Shown here in pieces: positions 34,729 to 47,666 of a DNA stretch of 64,000 nucleotides. The DNA lies in NCBI GenBank assembly GCA_035222895.1, contig JAVYIG010004981.1:1-64000 (forward strand), given 5' to 3'. The translations under genes were made by a program, and so were the position numbers. The notes under the pieces are model-generated. The model saw nothing but the letters and a program-made list of their open reading frames with translations. It did not search any database and had not been told where the DNA came from. Source of the stretch: Strongylocentrotus droebachiensis. Its lineage: Eukaryota > Echinodermata > Echinoidea > Camarodonta > Strongylocentrotidae. The number at the start of each line of letters is the position of its first letter. Position 1 is the stretch's first letter.

Positions 34729-35374
34729 TTTTTCTCCCTCTTCCTACCGCGTTTCAATAATAACTTCTCCAATCCCCTTATTGGTGTTTGCCATTTTGCC
34801 ATTAAAATAAATATGGTCTTTTCAGCTAACAAGCATTCGGTTCCACAAACATCCTTCCGGTGTTAATGTTTCTCTTGCTTCGCTATTCATCGCTTGAAAT
34901 CATGATAAAGGAACTACCTGTACAACATTCCACTTTGTAAATTCGACAAAAGATTAACCTTGTTCTTTCACGGTGTGGGGAGCACAATACCAGGCACGTA
35001 AGAAATGAATTACTGTCATTATATTGTGCTTTCTAAAGATTAAAGGTAGTCTCCAGATCAAATCATATGCCGTCCAGGAGACTCTCCAACAGCCAATCGG
35101 AACAGTGTATCACAGTAAAGCAGTGGGCTTATCTGTATCAAGATTAGTTTGCAGGCAAACACATTTTGTAAGTCAGTGTCTGCACTCCAAGACTAGGCTG
35201 ACACCATACTGCATAGGCTCCGTATCTTAGTTGCTCCGGACACAGCCAAAGACTGATGGAGCTAGGCTCTGTTTAAGGTCTTAAGAATTGTGGGTGAGTG
35301 TCAAATTTGTGTCTGTGCCTGCGGAGTACCATGATATAGATAATACAAAAGCGGCTGACTGTAATAGGTTGGAA
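34729..35374. other. Intergenic, nothing recognised
   Basis: No exon-like frame was seen. Confidence 0.5.
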
Positions 35375-35466
35375 TAGGAAGAGAAAGAAGGAGAAGAAAA
35401 AGAAAAAGGAGAAGAAAATGAAAGAGGAGGGGGAAGAGGAGGGAGAAGAAGAAGAGGATGAGGAGG
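35375..35466. repeat. Purine-only (GAA/GGA)n tract, about 90 bp
   Basis: Almost pure G/A on the + strand. Spurious Ser/Phe-rich frames arise on the minus strand. Confidence 0.9.
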
Positions 35467-37529
35467 AACTGCCTTGGCAAAATGTCAAAAGAATTCGGAA
35501 ACCACATACACTGAAAAGCACAACCCCACAACCATTCGCACGCATTACCTATATACACCATAAGATCATGTTTTGTCATGCCTGAAAGTATCAAGATGAC
35601 TTCTAAGCTCATTCAATCAGTAAACATTTTTTTTGTGTGTGTGCAGATATCCTACATTTGTAGCTTTGAGTATTCACGGTACAGATTTGTTTCAATCTGA
35701 ATAGTAAAACTCTGCCCTTGATTTTTTTTTTTTACAGGTCTTCCATAGCACAGTATAATAGGTGTATATAAAAATGCACAACTTTAAAAGTACGAAGATA
35801 AACCGACAGCTCTTCTATAGAAAATGAAGAAGATAACCTTCAAGCCCATTACAAATACTTCCAAGAAGAACGACTGTTTCACATGCTGTTGGTTATCAAC
35901 CAGACAGACACAAGATGATCAGACAAACCAAAACTGTCTGCAAAGTGTATTATGTTCCTCGGCAAAGGACATACCAAGGTAGCGTGATTTTGGTTGTTGT
36001 TGGCCCTTTTGAAAAAGCTTCCGACTTCAACGCTAACAACCCCAAGCAAATAAATAAAAACTTAGCATCAAACTCGATACCCTAACACTGAACGTGACAT
36101 ATAACGGGTCACTTAACTTGTACGAGTACATGGACAGAGAACAGGTTTAACGGTTATGCACAGAGAGCTTTACCAGTAGTTGACACCAAACACCAAAATG
36201 TTAAACGCGGAACACCGGCTGAGTGCGAGGGAATACACGTAGTCCAAGTGGTCAAGGCTTACACCTACGCGATGCCAAGCACCAACACTTGGACTGTTAA
36301 GCACCTTTAATTAATATTTCTACTCACAGTGCCCCATAGGAGACCAATTGATGTTGGGTGAGCTATACTGCTAATAAAATGATTAAATAAATGAATAAAT
36401 TAAATTAAACGAAAACGCTCGGAGCTTTCATAATGGATGTCTGTGTGAAAAAAGCAAAACACCCACACTGAAAATCTACGCATAGACCAAACTCTACATT
36501 GGGTCATAACTCACGGAGAATACATGTACACTGGTTTAGATCCAGGCCATATAGACTAAGCTTCCAGCACCTCACATTAGACGATCTTGAAAATTTCACA
36601 AAGGTGTTAATAATAACCACAGTCCCGCGTCGGCGAGCATGAGCTAAAAAGTGCGTACAGTTCATGGCTACTTGTCTGCCGTGTTTAATCACGTGATCTT
36701 TCGCATCCAACCCCGAACAATGGCGCCCAGTAAGACGTCTCCTAAACCCGTCCTCCTCTTTTCTTTTCTTTCCCTTTCCCCGTCTTTTCATTCCATTTAC
36801 TTAGAGCACTTTCCACGCTCTTGAAACCCTTGTCCACAGGGGCTTCAACTCGGCACCACTCATTTAATCCGTCCTTTAATGTTTCCCTTTTCTTCTCATT
36901 ATTTGCTTTGGTTTGAAAGTGTCTAGCAACATCACGAACAATGACATTATCCATGTGGTTACAGTCGTAGCGTTAATCTTTTTTTCTTTCTTCAACGTGT
37001 TATCATGCCAATCATGGTGTATATCTAACGACTGTTCGGTTTGTGTATTTCTTCCACCCACTTTGTATTTCTATATCAGCATGAGTTCGTCCTTTTTATG
37101 TACTTTATTAACATGATTACAGACAAGTTCACGGAAAAAAAAATTACATTTAATATGAATAAGCACTGCCTTTATATTGTATTGCTTTTTGTACAGCAGT
37201 TCCTTCGAACATCTCACAAAATGCTCAGCTGAACAATATATCTCTTTATAGGTTTACATTTTCTCCTCTCATCTCTCATCTCATAATCTTGATAGTTTTA
37301 CTCTGTGTTTGCGAGACAACCTCCATTTCAGTATGATTTTATGAAGCAGACATTATACGCTGTATGACTACTTAATGTCCATAGATAATGATAGTCCCAT
37401 CTCTCTTTTTCTGGTAATTGCGTCAAGTTTGTTTTGTCTTATTCTGTCTAAATTGCTCATTCCGACCCCCTCCCGCTAGTGGTGTCTATATCGGTGTAAC
37501 CCTTGCTCACAATCATGATAACTCTCCTC
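35467..37529. other. Intergenic, no supported gene
   Basis: A 28-codon frame starting aacaATGG at 36719 lies in GC-richer sequence (36600-36860). It has no recognisable content and no clear splice context. Confidence 0.45.
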
Positions 37530-37539
37530 TCACCCATTC

Positions 37540-37745
37540 ACCCTCTCTCTCTCTATCTCTCTCTCTCAACATACTCAGCCCATTTCTCCTTCCCTCTTTC
37601 CTACCTCTCTCATCCGCGAGCTCGACCTCTCTCTCTCTCTCTCTCTCTCTCAAAGACTCAAACACACACACATACACGCACATCCTATCTGTCGTTCTCT
37701 CCCCCCTCCCTCTCTCTCTCGCCCATTAACTATTCCTCTCTCTAG
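37540..37745. repeat. Compound (TC)n/(CA)n simple-repeat region
   Basis: CT tracts at 37542-37568, 37628-37651 and 37695-37745, with a CA tract at about 37663-37676. Confidence 0.9.
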
Positions 37746-39564
37746 ATCTCTCTCCATTCATCCATCCAGCCATCCCATCACGACAAGTTCATCACATCCA
37801 CCCCCCTCAAGGTGACCTCTATACGGCCCAGTCGCTCAACCCTAAAATAAAAAGCAAAAAATGGCCTAAAGGGACTACAAACCCAATATTTAGCCGAGCA
37901 AATTGAAAAGGAACCTTTCAGCGAAAAGGATACGTTTTGATAACAGTGGTAAAAGAGCGTGACAAAAAATGAGGCTGTGGTCAGTTAGAGCTCTATGCCT
38001 CCCCTCCTAAAGCTTTGTATACCAAATGAGCCGAATTGATGTATTACTCTAAATGATTTTTATTAGATCGCTATGGTATATTTTTAGCTCCCCCTTCCTT
38101 TTGAAACATCAATGGAACAATAGACGTAGAGGAAACCAATAATATTGACAAGGGGATGTAGAGGTTGACGGGTCAAAGGGGTTGAAAAACCATGAAATGT
38201 GATTGAAGGAGATCACACGTTTTATTTTGTGCGGTCTGGATCTTTACCGGTCGCAAATTGGTGCATGTTGAAAGGTGAAAGGACATTGATATAAATCAGT
38301 CATTCAATTTAAAAACTATTTCATATTTACACAATGACAAGAGACACTGAAATGCCACTCTGTGATTTATTTCTTGAATTGATGATTTGATGATGGTCAA
38401 GAGAAAAACGGAAGAGAATTACACACACAAACAAAATATATTAAAAAAATAGTGCTCGAAAGGTGATCACACATTATGTGGCTGCGCTCAATAAATCTGT
38501 TGGTTTAGTACAAATACAACCAAATACACAGCTTCGTCAAAAAAAAGCATGGTTGGTGAGGATTTTTTTGTTGTTGGATAATTTGAATGACAGCCGTTAG
38601 AGGTTTCTCATAATAATGATAGAAGGTACGGCAATGTTTAAACTCTTTTTTGGAAACTGTCCTCCGATGTTTGATTTCATATAATCACATGGATGGTACA
38701 GATGTGGTTCGACTAAAATGGGTTTAGTAGATTAAAAAAAACACAATATATGCTTTAAATAAGTTTCCCGACAATACGTTTTTATCAAACAAGCAAAAGG
38801 TCGGGATTTTTAGATTACACTTTCCATATCCCTTCTTATCCACACAGAACCACAGATAACTCTTCGGTTTGAGATATCATCCTTTTAAAATTATTTGATT
38901 TTAATCTCGCTTGATCTCGCTTTTCAATCTGATGTATGAAGTGTCTGTATAGCAAGGAGGGGATACATATCGAATACGATCGAAATTGGTTAATGTTATG
39001 CAAAATATACGAAATACGAAATCAAACGAAAACAAATTAATGTATTGGGAGCTGGAATAAATGATAAAACTTCTATTATTATTGTGTGCTTTAAGTAACA
39101 TAACCTGAAAAAACATGAACATACGGTCTGTCGTCACAGTCCATCCGCCGTCTACATTAGTGAAGCACGTTTTGTAACGGGTGCTCAGTTTTATTCCAGG
39201 AAATTTTCTCAATTTCAAAAAGCACTTTTGGGCAGGAAAGTGTCTCTCAATAATAAATAGAAAAATGAAAGTTGATTAGAAGGACAACGTTCGATAACGG
39301 TGACGGGAGCAGGAAAAGCAACCTCAAAATAGAACAATTTCGAAATGAAAGTTGACACCAAAAAAAAAGTCAGCATTGTCAATTCGTTGTCGATAAAGTA
39401 CGGCAGACCAGGGTCGAGTGAATGGAGGAAACGATTATCAGCTTTTGGTTGAGTAAAAGACCGCCAAAATTAAACGAAACTGAGAGTGATCGACTCGGTA
39501 GATAACATGTTATCAGAAGGGGAGGAGGTCTTGCTTCAACGAATTATTAAAACAGAACTTCAAG
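37746..39564. other. Intergenic, nothing recognised
   Basis: AT-rich with short open frames only and no paired repeats. Confidence 0.5.
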
Positions 39565-39841
39565 CAGGCGCGTACGCAGGGGGGGGGGGGGGGGTTTGGG
39601 GGGTTAAACCCCCCCCCTTTGGTATTTTTATGTGTATAAACCCCCCCTAAAAAACCCTAAAACCCCCCCCTTTGGGATTATTTTTTTTTTTTTATTTTTT
39701 TTTTATTATTATTTAAAAAAAAAAAAAAAAAAAATTCCCATGGATGACCTAAACAAGTGACCTCACCCCCCCCCCCCAACGGAGCAACATGTCAAATTTT
39801 CAAATTTCGAGACAAAAAAAAAAAAAAAAAAGTGTCCTATT

Positions 39842-39882
<41 letters not shown>

Positions 39883-40074
39883 CTTATTCAGCGGTCGGCT
39901 GAGTCGTTGCGATTTTTTTGGGACCAAAAAAAAAAAAAAAGTGTCCTCTTACCCCCCCCCCCCCCCCCCCCCCCCCCCGCTTATTCAGCGGCTGGCTGAG
40001 TCGTTGCGAAATTTTCGGCCCGATTTATAAATGTTAAAACCCCCCCCCTTGAAAAAATCCTGCGTACGCGCCTG
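39565..40074. mobile_element. hAT-type MITE with perfect 8-bp target duplication
   Basis: The termini are caggcgcgtacgcagg (39565-39580) and its exact reverse complement cctgcgtacgcgcctg (40059-40074), a 16-bp perfect inverted repeat. Both flanks carry ACTTCAAG (39557-39564 and 40075-40082), an exact 8-bp target duplication as made by hAT transposases. The interior is long poly-C/poly-A tracts (C38 at about 39843-39880) plus a duplicated cgcttattcagcgg/gctgagtcgttgcga unit. There is no transposase, so it needs one supplied in trans. A 510-bp element with identical ends and duplication suggests fairly recent insertion. Confidence 0.92.
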
Positions 40075-40082
40075 ACTTCAAG

Positions 40083-40469
40083 TCACTACAGAATTATTTG
40101 AAGATATTGCATGTCAATCACAAATGAAAATGTATAGATGACTGATATTTATTTGGTATTATCAAATACGTTTTATTGTTGTATGATACGACAATATAGT
40201 AAGGGACAAGGTCAGAAAATGACCAAGTTTGATTCAAGAGAACTGTACTACAAAAGATAGTCAGTTTTTAAGATCGCTGGATTAAAAAATAAATAATGTA
40301 AATTGCATTATCACAAATCAGCTCGCAAAGTAGATGCATGGAGTAACTCCATGGTAGATGGTATTTTAGATTTGCACAATATACATGAGATTATGAGTTG
40401 GCGTACTGATATCAAAATGTTACTATTGCTGAAGCACTACGAATAGGCCTATATGACGAAGGAATTCTG
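40083..40469. other. Intergenic, nothing recognised
   Basis: AT-rich, no gene. Confidence 0.5.
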
Positions 40470-40655
40470 ACAATGTGCATAGTATATTTGCCACTCTCCA
40501 CCCAGGTGTTAAATGGGTACCGGTAGGAAGGAGTTCTTTGAGTGATGTGAGAACCAAAATCGGTAGTCTATTGCAGGGCCAGTGTAATATTGGCGCGCCC
40601 TGAGCACCTTACGTGGTGGATATATGCGCTATAAAAATATCAACTATTAGTATTT
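40470..40655 (+). repeat. SINE family A fragment (core and 3' end)
   Basis: The core tgccactctccacccaggtg (40489-40508) is followed by aaatgggtacc and the 3' end gcgctataaaaatatcaac. The tRNA-like head is absent. Confidence 0.75.
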
Positions 40656-40799
40656 TTATGATAAGTTTTATATCTGACTGATATATTTCTGATTTTTTTT
40701 TGTGGGTGAAATACAGTACACACTGTGATACCCATTCTGTACCCACATATAACGTTTTTCTATTTCCTATAAATAAATTATCGTCTTCTAAAATGAGAA

Positions 40800-41210
40800 A
40801 ATGACATTGACAAAAAGAGGCTGAAGTGATAGATATTAAAAACTACCAGCACAAAATACATGCTTACAAAATCAATCAATGCACAACTCTCGTTTTCCTC
40901 TCTTCTCCGAATCAAGAATAAAGTACATACATACGCACAGGTAAATTCACTACCATGACCAAGCAATACTACTACTTTTCCTATAAGCAAACGTCAAATA
41001 GTACAGACTAACTCTATCATTCACGAATATTCCAAACTTACAGCATCAGATATAAGCTTATAAAATCAATAAGTGCACAAATCTTTTTTTCCCTTTCCAA
41101 TCGGTAATAAAGTCCATAAGCACAGATACAATCACTATGATGACGAAGCAAAACTATACTACTATTCCTATAAACAAACGTAAAATAGTAATACAATTCA
41201 CGAATTGTTT
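40800..41210. repeat. Two-copy tandem duplication, period about 190 bp
   Basis: Shared landmarks in order are gcttacaaaatcaatcaatg / gcttataaaatcaataagtg, aataaagtacata / aataaagtccata, ccatgaccaagcaatac / tgatgacgaagcaaaac, cctataagcaaacg / cctataaacaaacg, and a final cacgaat. It is non-coding. Confidence 0.8.
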
Positions 41211-43075
41211 ACCTTTTTGGAAGCCTCTAAGACCATCTGTGCATCCACTTCACACGTTTCGTTGCTATCCACACGAATAAATGCGTAAAATTAAAACGGG
41301 TGATACAACTGAAAATACGTCAACAAAATAGACAGAAAGTGTGGGCGGTAAAAACACCGGTTCCCTAGCACGAGGTACTTCAGATAACTCAATCCTCTCT
41401 TCGCGCCGGCGACCAAAACAATGACAGACGATTTTGGGAGAGAGGATGCGTTTCATCGATAATATATACATGGAATCATAACGCAATAATTAGCAGACCA
41501 TGCCTCCGCCACGTGGAGAGTTCCGTCGATTGTTTCCCTTTGGGAGAGTGGGTGAGAGAGAGGGTGAGAGAGGATGAGAGAGGGAGGGAGACAGGGGAAG
41601 TAAACGATCGTGGTTACTATGCTGGAGTGAACTTTTCCCCCCTGCAAGGTCGAATTTGTTTGGGGTATAGTAAGTGTGCATGTGCCAGTTCCATTCATAA
41701 AAATCTCAACCGATCAGACGGGCGCGAACATTCGTTAATCGATTTCCCGCCAATTTATTCTCCCACACTCCCAATCACCTCCGTCATGGTTTTGTAGACA
41801 TTTGGAGTCACTCCAGCGGAACAAACGAAGAAAGAAGACATAACGAGGTGATGGGAGGGAGAAAAAATAGAAGGGAAAGAGAAAGAAGGAAGAGGGAGAG
41901 AAAACCACAGACATAAATAAAAGCGATGTTTGATCTGAAATGAACCGGGGGAAAAAATCGAGAAGAAAATATTGGAAAGAATGGAGGAGAACAAAGGCAG
42001 GAATGCACAGCGCATCATGTGACTGCCATGCATAGTAATTAACCCGTTGAGTCTGGTTCACCTTCGTCTGACCGGTGAAACGGGACAAACGTAAATATTG
42101 GAGAACAATGCATCGGAGAACTTCTGGCCCAGCATGTGGTGGAATACCGCTTCGTCATTCAGCTGGCACGGTTGTGCTGCTCTCTGTTTTATATGCAAGT
42201 CGAGTGTTAATTGCGCGCGCGAACCCACCGGCGATTATCGAAAAATCGATTATCGTCTCAAGGCATGATTCCATTGTCTGTATCCACAACACTGTCGGGA
42301 GAAAATTACAAACCAGACGAACCACATCAAAGAGAGAGAGAGAAAATATGTCCACGAATCATATTCGAACATCACAGTGTAAATCACACAACAACAATAG
42401 AAATGACAAGAACACATATCTAGTAAGTTGGACGTGATCATGAAGGAATGAATTAGATGATGAGTTACTATCTTTTTTAAGGAGGTAATTCATTCAGAAA
42501 ATCAATGAAATATATAAACTGATTAGTGCGTACCAAATCAAATCATCCAAACGGACAAATTCCAAACCGATGGTCGTTGTAAAGCTGAAAATTGTATGGA
42601 CGTAGAACCCATTCTTATTTTCAGTTGAGATTGAAAATATAGAATAAACTGACCAATGATAATGAAAGAAATCAAATGCTGCATGATGCAAAGAAGCAGA
42701 AGAAAGTTGCAGTCATATGCTTATTCTCAATCACAGGCTAACGAATTGACAAAACTTTCACTTACTTGACTTAGAAATAAGAAGAAACAAATCGGGAAAA
42801 GTATATTGCCCCAATGACCCCAATATCAACCCGCCACCAAAACATTGGGGCATAACAATACAAAATGGCGCCAAGAAACGAGATGAAATTTTACGCATAC
42901 CTTTCAGACTTGGGTTCAGCATCCTGAGGTCATGTGACATTCAATTGACATTCACTTCCTCTTTCATAGAATCGTTATCATAATGGGCTATTATCGGGGC
43001 AATCGATCTACATTAGATATCATACGTGTCGTCTGCCGTGAAAGTGGGCTTCATAATACACAAAAGGAATAATTT
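41211..43075. other. Intergenic; slightly GC-richer island without a supported exon
   Basis: 41300-42300 has more CpG than the surroundings and several open frames up to 120 codons (42075-42437 +). None shows domains, splice sites or convincing composition. A GA-rich patch lies at 41550-41600. A 5' exon or promoter here cannot be excluded. Confidence 0.4.
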
Positions 43076-43565
43076 AGATCTGGAAGCGTAAACTCGCTTT
43101 TTAAAAAAAGAACTCATGATGGGATCTGCTTTCAAAGCGATGGTCGACGTGACAGACAATTTATGTTTTTCATTTGTACTTAAACTCTTAATAACAAAAG
43201 AGTTTAGATCCATGATCGTGAACTCGCTTCAGAAATACATTCTTTAAATAGAATACAGGAAATGTATATGCTGCAATCTGATGGTCGCCATTTCAATCTG
43301 TTGTTTATATCAAGAGATCAGATCTATGTTTAAGAAATCTCCTTTAAAATGGGTTTTATACATAGAATATAGAAAATGAATATTCTGTTTCAATAGTGGT
43401 TGTCGCACTGGTAGACAGATAACTTTTTGTTTTTATTTTGAATCTCTTAACAGAATGATTATTGTGAAGTCGCCTTTGAAAACATATACTATATAAAATA
43501 CAGGTAATGTATATGTTGCAATCTGTTTTAATAGTGGTGTTGCATTGGCAGACATTTAACAAAGA
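43076..43565. repeat. Degenerate tandem repeat, about 125 bp, about 4 copies
   Basis: Unit starts are agatctggaagcgtaaactc (43076), agatccatgatcgtgaactc (43206), agatctatgtttaagaaatc (about 43320) and agaatgattattgtgaagtc (43452), with periods of 130, 114 and 132. Each unit also repeats agaatacaggaaatgtatat-like and ggtgg/gacaga segments. Confidence 0.75.
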
Positions 43566-44405
43566 ATCTGACTTACTTGACTCATTGATGAAAAGAATGA
43601 AAAACTAAAAATATGCTGATCTTTGTAAGAAGTCACAATTTTGGATAATTTCCAGCAGATATGCGATTATCTGCCAGTAACTTTGGAATCAAGTATTGTC
43701 TTCATTAGATGTGAGCTTCGTGTGTTTGACAAAACTATTAATAAGACTTTTTTGTACAATAATGATGAATCTAATAATAAAAACACATATGTCCTGAATT
43801 TGTGTTTTACAGAACATACCGATTCTGAATTTATCTTTCTAAGATCAGTCAAATCTGAAACTCAAGTATCCTGTATGGTACCAAACTTGAAAGGGTCGTC
43901 AGACAGTGCTAATTCATAGCTCGCCACCCCTGGCCTCGATCGCACGTGGGAAAAATCATATTCCATCAAGGGAAACAAATATTATATTTTTAGTTCATAG
44001 TTATGATAGTTGATAATCTAACGGAAACTGTACCCAGGTCTACGTCACAACGTTGTCGCTATTTGTTTTATTTTTCTATCGTTGTGGGCTCCCGTGGGGT
44101 CATTCATATTTTTGTTTCCATATTTCCCGAACTATACATACTGTAATCGTTTTCATGCATGTACATACACACAAAATACAACTGTTATCGAAATCGAAAG
44201 CACTGCCCTTCGAAATATGCGAGGCCATTTACATGCACTATTATAGCAGTGTAGACAGTCGTAATTGTATATGGTTTTACGAATATTGATTTTCTTAACA
44301 ACTGAACGTAAATAATAGTGCAATGCGAACTTTTTGACTCGTGGTTTTATTATGTCAACAGTAAACGAAAATAAATACATCGGTTTGTAAATCAGAAGCC
44401 CCATA
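43566..44405. other. Intergenic, nothing recognised
   Basis: A 92-codon AT-rich open frame at 43641-43919 has no recognisable domain or splice context. Confidence 0.45.
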
Positions 44406-44409
44406 TACC

Positions 44410-45002
44410 TTCTACATGTACACACACGCGCACACCCACACACACATACAAAATGTATGATGAACGTATGTATTTATGTATGAGTATTGATATATAGTTG
44501 TAGGTTGAAGTAGTTACTGTCCTATTTTTTCCTCGAAATGTAACTTGTTCCTTCGTCAGGTTGGTTACACAAAAGATGAATTATAAAGATATAATTCATT
44601 AAAATAATTTTTATTTATTACTTGGCAGTAATGCATTTCCAAACCGTCTTTCTTATGTTTCTTAATAGACGCAAATAAGTGGACATAAACTTACATATAC
44701 ATGTATATAAATATATACACACACATATATATACACTCACACATAATGTGTATATACATACATTATTGGCAAGAGTACAAATGGATATACACCACAACGG
44801 CACGTGGTTACACGTGGCGCCGAAAACGCCGGTTTTTACTTGAAGCCGGTCCTCGTGGAAATTTCCACCACTCCTAAACAATATGCATTTACAATCATAT
44901 TCCCTTCGTTGGAAGCCTCCTTCCAAAGGTGTGTGTGGATTGGCGTGTGAATGTGCGTGTGTGTGTGTGTGTATGTGTGTGTGTGAGAGGGGGGGGGGGG
45001 GG
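44410..45002. repeat. CA/TA/GT microsatellites and a G14 run
   Basis: (CA)n at about 44418-44450, TA/CA mix at 44692-44765, (GT)n at 44955-44986 and G14 at 44989-45002. Nothing coding lies between them. Confidence 0.9.
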
Positions 45003-46338
45003 GTAGACATACATATTTTCGAATAGAGTACAATACAGTGAGAGATTTTTCTTTTTACCTGAATGTCTGAACGTCGCCACGGCGGATGCAGCTTGTAAAG
45101 CCAGGGGTGTAGACGTATGAAATTGGGGGTACAAGCCGGTGTTTTTTAATTCCTTTTATTGACGGCGGGAACCACTCGATCGGAAGAATCGCTCCGGTTA
45201 CGCTCGATCTATTGACTGGTATTCAACGTATCCAGGGCTACACCTTCCATCTCAAACACTCACCAAAAAATCGAGAGGTGATCTATATAAAGAACGAAAA
45301 ATGAAGAACATTTAACGATAATATTTTACGTCTTCTATAGATGATACAACATTGAAGATAAAACGTTAAGTACAATACATGCTCGGTGATTATTGTTCCA
45401 TAGTCAGTATCCTACACGATCCGAAATCCCATCTTCGGACTTGGACCCAACAGCAGATCTAAACATAACCCTATATACCTTTTACATGAAACCCAATCGC
45501 ACCACTAACCCTGCATCTTTGTCAAATGAAGGCCGGAGGAGTTATCGCCGGAGTTTGAAGGAGAAGAACAAAAACAGTCAAACAAGTGACAGGCTAGATG
45601 TCGTTGAAGGTTGTAGACAGACATGACAGTCAAGAATATTTTGTATTCATGAAACTTCCTCTTCAACCCCGCCATGGATCCTATTCCAAAAAATACCACG
45701 ATAGTGATATAATACCGGGAGACAAATACCCATAAGCAATATCAAAAAGTCTGAAAAGTGTACCTGACGTCCATCCAAACATGTCCCGTGACGCCAGCCT
45801 TTAAGATAACATAAAACGCCACGAAATCCACAGGCATAATAACTGCATAGAACGCTTGATATACAATAACAAAACATTACCGTTTCCCAGCTCTCTTTTC
45901 CATGTGACTGAAAACAAATAATACCAACTACTGAACCAATCTTTTTGTTATTTATCCTCTGTCTGCCGAGCAATTTCACACTCTTTTATTGGACATTTGC
46001 CAGCTTTTGAAGCGCTTCTCTTTGTGTATTTGTTTAGTATTGTCTTGGTGCTCTATACTATAAAGCATTCAGCCACCTGTTCTTGCAAACCATGCACGTC
46101 AATTTCTCGTTGTTCTGCTTGATTAAGCTCTATTGCATGCATATCTCAAATGCAACCTGTACAACCACAAACATTAGTGACTTGCAAATCAGAACAAGTA
46201 GTTACAGTCACAGTGACATGTCCTTGACAAAAATGATACGATTACTATGATAAGTCACATGAAAACCATTAGCGTTTGCGCTGTTGAATAATCTGAACAA
46301 ATTCGTTACTAAAACGAGATATTTCTGTAATCATTATT
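45003..46338. other. Intergenic, no supported gene
   Basis: Open frames at 45393-45626 (+) and 45979-45647 (-) have no recognisable domains. No repeat was paired. Confidence 0.45.
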
Positions 46339-46595
46339 CACTGTGAACATGACGGACAAAGAGAGAGGACAAAATATACAGTTCCTCATTATACCCTCAA
46401 CAATTGCTGTGGTAGACAAAGAAACACCCCCCCCCCCTTCACTGCTATTATGTAAAGATGTGTAGAACAGGTGAATATGTATGTGACACCTGTTCTACAT
46501 ATTTTTACATAATAGCAGTAAAGGGGATGTTCTTTGAGGGTAGAATGAGGAACTTTATAGTTTGTCTTCTTTCTTTGTCCGTCATGTTCATAGTG
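46339..46595. mobile_element. Foldback MITE family 1, copy 2 (intact)
   Basis: It runs from cactgtgaacatgacggaca to tgtccgtcatgttcatagtg. ATT flanks both sides (46336-46338, 46596-46598), again a 3-bp duplication. The left arm carries a C11 run (46427-46437). The central palindrome matches copy 1. Confidence 0.9.
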
Positions 46596-47048
46596 ATTCC
46601 TTTCACTACTTCGACATTCTAGATTTTCCTGTATTTCAATCACAAGCTGAAAGACACCATATTCAACATTCTGGTAGTATTATGCGATGGATGTTGCATA
46701 ATGGTTGCACCATCTCTGTTGTTTCCTTTCGGGAAAACTCGGCCAATTTTGGGAAATCACGTGCAAACTCGGGCAGAGTCGATTTGCGCTCAAGTGAGAC
46801 CTTTTTTAACACGTGACTCTGTAACACAAAAAGTTTTGACCAATCACAAGTCAGACCCATTGTGATTTTCGAGTATAAGCCAATCAGATTCCACCTTTTG
46901 ATGTGTCGTAAGCCGACATCATTCATGATTCGCTGATGCTAAAAACTCTTTACCGACGTCCAACCAATCAGAACCGCTTATTAGCAATCAATACAATTCT
47001 TACGTTTATTCATTATGTTTAGTAATTGCGTCTTATCTCAACGTATAA
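46596..47048. other. Non-coding spacer with three CCAAT-type motifs
   Basis: accaatcac (about 46838), gccaatcag (about 46880) and accaatcag (about 46964) lie in the same orientation within 130 bp. This could be a fragment of another repeat or an NF-Y-like cluster. No gene start is seen beside it. Confidence 0.35.
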
Positions 47049-47188
47049 TAGGGACTTTTAGATTGAGTGGACGAGAACACGACGAACGCCGACTGATCAT
47101 GCGTGTCAACGTACTCAACTGCCCATGTTGACTACAATAAGAAATCGTTTAGATTGCACTTGGCGCTATACATGCGTGCAGTCATTAA

Positions 47189-47666
47189 CACTATGAACAT
47201 GACGGACAAAGAAAGAGGACAAAATATACAGTTCCTCATTCTACCCTCAACAATAGGCAATGTATGCATAAGTCTTTGTCAAGTGCCTCATGCAATACAG
47301 ATTATTTCGTTCACCTGATAATAATAATAGTATTTCAATAGACAGAATCCGAACTGCATACATTAATTGTTGCCAGGTTGGACAACATGATGGCTTGACC
47401 TACCTAGCAACACATAATGCTATTGAAATAGGTCTACTATTATTCCTATCAGGTGAATGAAATAATTTGTATTGAGGCACTTAACAAAGACTTATGCATT
47501 AAATTTGGTTACATTACGAAAATGGCCTATTGCTGTGGTAGAACATCCCTTCACTGCTATTATGTAAAAATGTGTAGAACAGGTGAATATGCATGTGACA
47601 CCTGTTCTACACATGTTTACATAATAGCAGGGAAGGGATTGTCTACCTGAGGAACTGTATATTTTT
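47189..47666. mobile_element. Foldback MITE family 1, copy 3 (interrupted, right end truncated)
   Basis: It starts cactatgaacatgacggaca as in copies 1 and 2 and runs to accctcaacaat. It is then broken by a 272-bp insertion and resumes at attgctgtggtag through the central palindrome to ggaactgtatattttt. The terminal ~45 bp with the right-end repeat is missing. Confidence 0.88.
47256..47527. mobile_element. Foldback MITE family 2, copy 2, inserted in the family 1 MITE
   Basis: The arms aatgtatgcataagtctttg and caaagacttatgcatt pair, as do gtcaagtgcctca and tgaggcacttaac. The right end cattacgaaaatgg matches the family 2 copy at 21736-22063. Compared with the uninterrupted family 1 copies (caacaattgctg), the junctions show a duplicated AT or TA dinucleotide. 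Confidence 0.85.

Noticed and set aside
37810..37850. Telomere-like repeat (ccctaaaa nearby)
   Set aside because: Single isolated occurrences only, with no tandem TTAGGG array.
42075..42437. 120-codon open frame in a GC-richer patch
   Set aside because: No domain, no signal peptide, and overlapping frames of similar length on both strands. Composition alone explains it.
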